Positions 17,975 to 19,631 of a stretch of 19,631 bases of DNA are shown here, in pieces. The stretch is taken from assembly GCA_023807065.1 (NCBI GenBank), contig JAJJLU010004054.1, positions 1-19,631 on the forward strand, read 5' to 3'. Made by a program: the position numbers and the translations under genes. Numbering within the stretch: position 1 is the first letter of the stretch; each line of letters opens with the position of its first letter. The notes beneath the pieces were generated by a model. The model was not told where the DNA came from. It worked only from the letters and a program-made list of their open reading frames with translations, and did no database searches. Source of the DNA: Isotricha intestinalis. Its lineage: Eukaryota > Ciliophora > Litostomatea > Vestibuliferida > Isotrichidae.

Positions 17975-18538
17975 TTAACCATTAAAACCAGTTACTTTAT
18001 TAATATCATCCATAATATATTTTATACTTAATCCCATTTTTTTACCATCTTTTTTTCTCATGGCTTTATGAATTCCAATTACTTTATAATTCCTATTTTT
18101 TAAAATTATAGGTCCACCAGCTGCACCAAAACCAGATTCAATGGTATAAAATATTTTCTCATTTCTAAAATAATTTAATTGTCCTATAGATATTTTTAAT
18201 TCACCAGCTTGTGGATAAATAGGTAGGATTATTTCATCTTTTAAATATTCTTCACTTGGATTTTCATAATATTGTTCTTCAATTTCATAAAAATCTTCAA
18301 TTAAATCACTTTCTAAAATTTGAATGCAAGTATAATCTAATGATTGGTTTGAATGACAAAATCTTTCTTTTGTAATCTCAATTTCTTTTTCTTTTTCTTT
18401 ATAAAATAATTTTATAGTGTTTCCAATAATTAATGAATTTTCATTTATAACATGGTTACAAGTAAATAAAACTTTAATATTACTATTTCTAAAAGGAATT
18501 TGACAAAAAAAAGCAGTTGAACATATACCTGGTAACAT
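17975..18538 (-). CDS. Trypsin-like domain without catalytic serine (distal copy)
   Basis: 187 residues from ATG 18536-18538 to TAA 17975-17977. It has the chymotrypsin-fold plan of intracellular trypsin-like peptidases: AFFCQIPF, then TCNHVINE with His29, SLDYTCIQI with Asp68, and GFGAAGGPIIL where GxSGGP is expected. Ala140 replaces the nucleophile, so it should not cleave peptides; a binding or regulatory role is inferred. Upstream of the ATG the same frame stays open to 18583 and encodes NKAKKCTCKV, which aligns with LKKAKLSTCKI of the neighbouring copy. The true protein therefore probably begins before this ATG. No GT..AG pair can join it to the upstream copy, so a +1 shift near 18567-18583, an assembly error or a truncated gene must be considered. 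No signal peptide is visible. Confidence 0.78.
   Translation of the reverse strand: MLPGICSTAFFCQIPFRNSNIKVLFTCNHVINENSLIIGNTIKLFYKEKEKEIEITKERFCHSNQSLDYTCIQILESDLIEDFYEIEEQYYENPSEEYLKDEIILPIYPQAGELKISIGQLNYFRNEKIFYTIESGFGAAGGPIILKNRNYKVIGIHKAMRKKDGKKMGLSIKYIMDDINKVTGFNG
18278..18325 (-). repeat. 48-base patch identical in both protease-like copies (distal)
   Basis: Identical base for base to 18885-18932. It encodes most of IQILESDLIEDFYEIE. The flanks of the two copies are far more diverged. Confidence 0.9.
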
Positions 18539-18566
18539 TACTTTACAAGTACATTTTTTTGCTTTA

Positions 18567-19241
18567 TTATAATAAAGTTTCTTTTAATTTAAATATCTTT
18601 GAAATATCTTCTGATATAGGTGTAATAAAAGTTCCTTCATTTATTTTTTCTAATTTTAAATATTGATTAAAAATTCCAATTACTTTAAAATTTCTTAAAT
18701 TTAAAAGTATAGGAGAACCAATTGAATTGTTACCAATAATACAAGTATGTTTAATTATATTATCATGAATATTCTTTATATAACCTCCTTTTACTATTAA
18801 TTTTCCTTTTGGATATTGAGGAATAGAAATTTCATCATTTAAATATTCCTTATTTAATTCATTAAAAACATTAATATTATAATTTTCAATTTCATAAAAA
18901 TCTTCAATTAAATCACTTTCTAAAATTTGAATACATGTATAATTTAAAATATTATTTATACAATAAAATCTTTTTTCATTTATTGTTATTTTCTTTAATT
19001 CATTTTTATAAGAAAGTTTTATCATCTTTCCCAATTGAAGATAATTTTCATTTATTATTTTATTATTTGTTAATAAAACCATTATATTATTATTTTCAAT
19101 TGGAATTCTACAAAAAAATCCAGTTCCTATTTTTTCTAATAATATTTTACAAGTTGATAATTTTGCTTTTTTTAAAATAAGATTTTCAATTGATTCTTCC
19201 AAATCCATTATTTCATCTTTGAAATCTTCTTCTTTTAACAT
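18567..19241 (-). CDS. Trypsin-like domain lacking all three catalytic residues (proximal copy)
   Basis: I start it at ATG 19239-19241 (MLKEEDFKDE), giving 224 residues. The frame stays open upstream, but only through TTG and isoleucine codons. TAA is at 18567-18569. The fold landmarks match the distal copy: GTGFFCRIPI, LLTNNKIINE, LNYTCIQI and NNSIGSPILL. At the catalytic positions His is Lys (TNNK), Asp is Asn (LNYT) and Ser is Ile (SIGSP, with a Ser one place earlier), so activity is very unlikely. The N-terminus is acidic and helical, with no signal peptide. Its stop lies 28 bases before the ATG of the distal copy, and the two frames differ by one base. Together they could form one two-domain protein if the frame break is not real. 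Confidence 0.8.
   Translation of the reverse strand: MLKEEDFKDEIMDLEESIENLILKKAKLSTCKILLEKIGTGFFCRIPIENNNIMVLLTNNKIINENYLQLGKMIKLSYKNELKKITINEKRFYCINNILNYTCIQILESDLIEDFYEIENYNINVFNELNKEYLNDEISIPQYPKGKLIVKGGYIKNIHDNIIKHTCIIGNNSIGSPILLNLRNFKVIGIFNQYLKLEKINEGTFITPISEDISKIFKLKETLL
18885..18932 (-). repeat. 48-base patch identical in both protease-like copies (proximal)
   Basis: Partner of 18278-18325, in the same orientation and about 607 bases away. Identity over 48 bases contrasts with proteins that otherwise agree at only about a third of positions. Confidence 0.9.
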
Positions 19242-19631
19242 TAATATTATTATCAATAATTTTCTTTAATATTAAATGATTTATTTATCAAAAAAAGTTT
19301 AACTATATATTTAATAAATCCAAATTTTTAGGATAGATAAAAATTAAATCTAAAAAATGATAATTAATAATTTCTATAAAAATTTAAACTATTTAAACAT
19401 TTAAAATAATTAAATTAGAAAAGAATTATTTTGGAGAAGTAATATTTTTAATTTAAGTCAAAAATAAATTTTAATTTTAATAAAATTATGATAAAAAGAC
19501 AAAATAAAATGTTATAATTTAAAAAGACAAAAATATTCCATATATATATATATATAAGACACTAAAAAAATAATTAATTTTTATTTTTTAAAAAAAATAA
19601 TATTATTTTATTTATTTAATTACAATCAAAT
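19242..19631. other. Intergenic to right edge
   Basis: About 390 AT-rich bases upstream of the protease-like pair, presumably including its promoter. A dinucleotide repeat lies at 19540-19557. There is no open frame of note and no telomere-like repeat at the edge. Confidence 0.45.
19540..19557. repeat. (TA)8 microsatellite
   Basis: Eight TA units with a flanking A on each side, in spacer. Confidence 0.9.

Noticed and set aside
18935..19180. 81-codon plus-strand frame
   Set aside because: It is antisense to the proximal protease-like gene, which has clear family motifs.
1..19631. tRNA or rRNA genes
   Set aside because: No G+C-rich island or cloverleaf-like block with a conserved T-loop stands out on either strand.
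1..19631. CRISPR arrays, insertion sequences or telomeric repeats
   Set aside because: No spaced direct repeats, transposase-like frames or terminal G-rich repeats are visible; the only long identical repeat is the 48-base patch in the protease-like pair.

Overview
The window looks like nuclear DNA of a very AT-rich eukaryote, most likely a ciliate. The evidence is: base composition that I judge by eye to be only about 15% G+C; a cyclin gene broken by two introns of 25 and 26 bases with GT..AG ends; closely packed genes, with gaps as small as 81 bases; Asn/Lys/Ile-rich proteins; and two copies of a two-pass membrane-protein family that I associate with ciliates. Every complete gene here ends in TAA and no confident gene has an in-frame TAA, TAG or TGA, so the code looks standard. 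That excludes a Tetrahymena-type code. A standard-code ciliate, such as an anaerobic gut litostome, would fit, but I cannot name the species.

Layout. 1-2191 (-): a large protein cut by the window edge. 2496-2870 (+): a decayed, internally deleted copy of the 5'-nucleotidase gene that lies intact at 9137. 2963-4753 (-): an A/B-type mitotic cyclin in three exons; most of the gene is recovered only by splicing. About 4960-5830 (-): a decayed gene with a broken RanBP2-type zinc finger. 5994-8378 (+): a 794-residue Asn-rich coiled-coil protein. 9137-13783 (+): four same-strand genes with short gaps: a pyrimidine 5'-nucleotidase of the HAD superfamily, an NlpC/P60 cysteine peptidase of bacterial type, a coiled-coil protein, and a two-pass membrane protein. 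About 13950-14940 (+): coding-like but stop-ridden sequence. 15131-15505 (-): a small secreted protein with eight cysteines. 15803-17476 (+): a second, diverged two-pass membrane protein. 17975-19241 (-): two tandem trypsin-like domains, both lacking the catalytic serine, in frames that differ by one base.

No single pathway ties the genes together. The window reads as an ordinary gene-dense stretch mixing cell-cycle, nucleotide-salvage, membrane and secreted functions, with a high load of decayed gene copies. The points most worth following are the tandem protease-fold pseudoenzymes with a frame break and a 48-base identical patch, the intracellular-looking NlpC/P60 protein, the tiny-intron cyclin whose destruction-box candidate spans a splice junction, and the decayed genes in which stop codons often sit where glutamine would fit.
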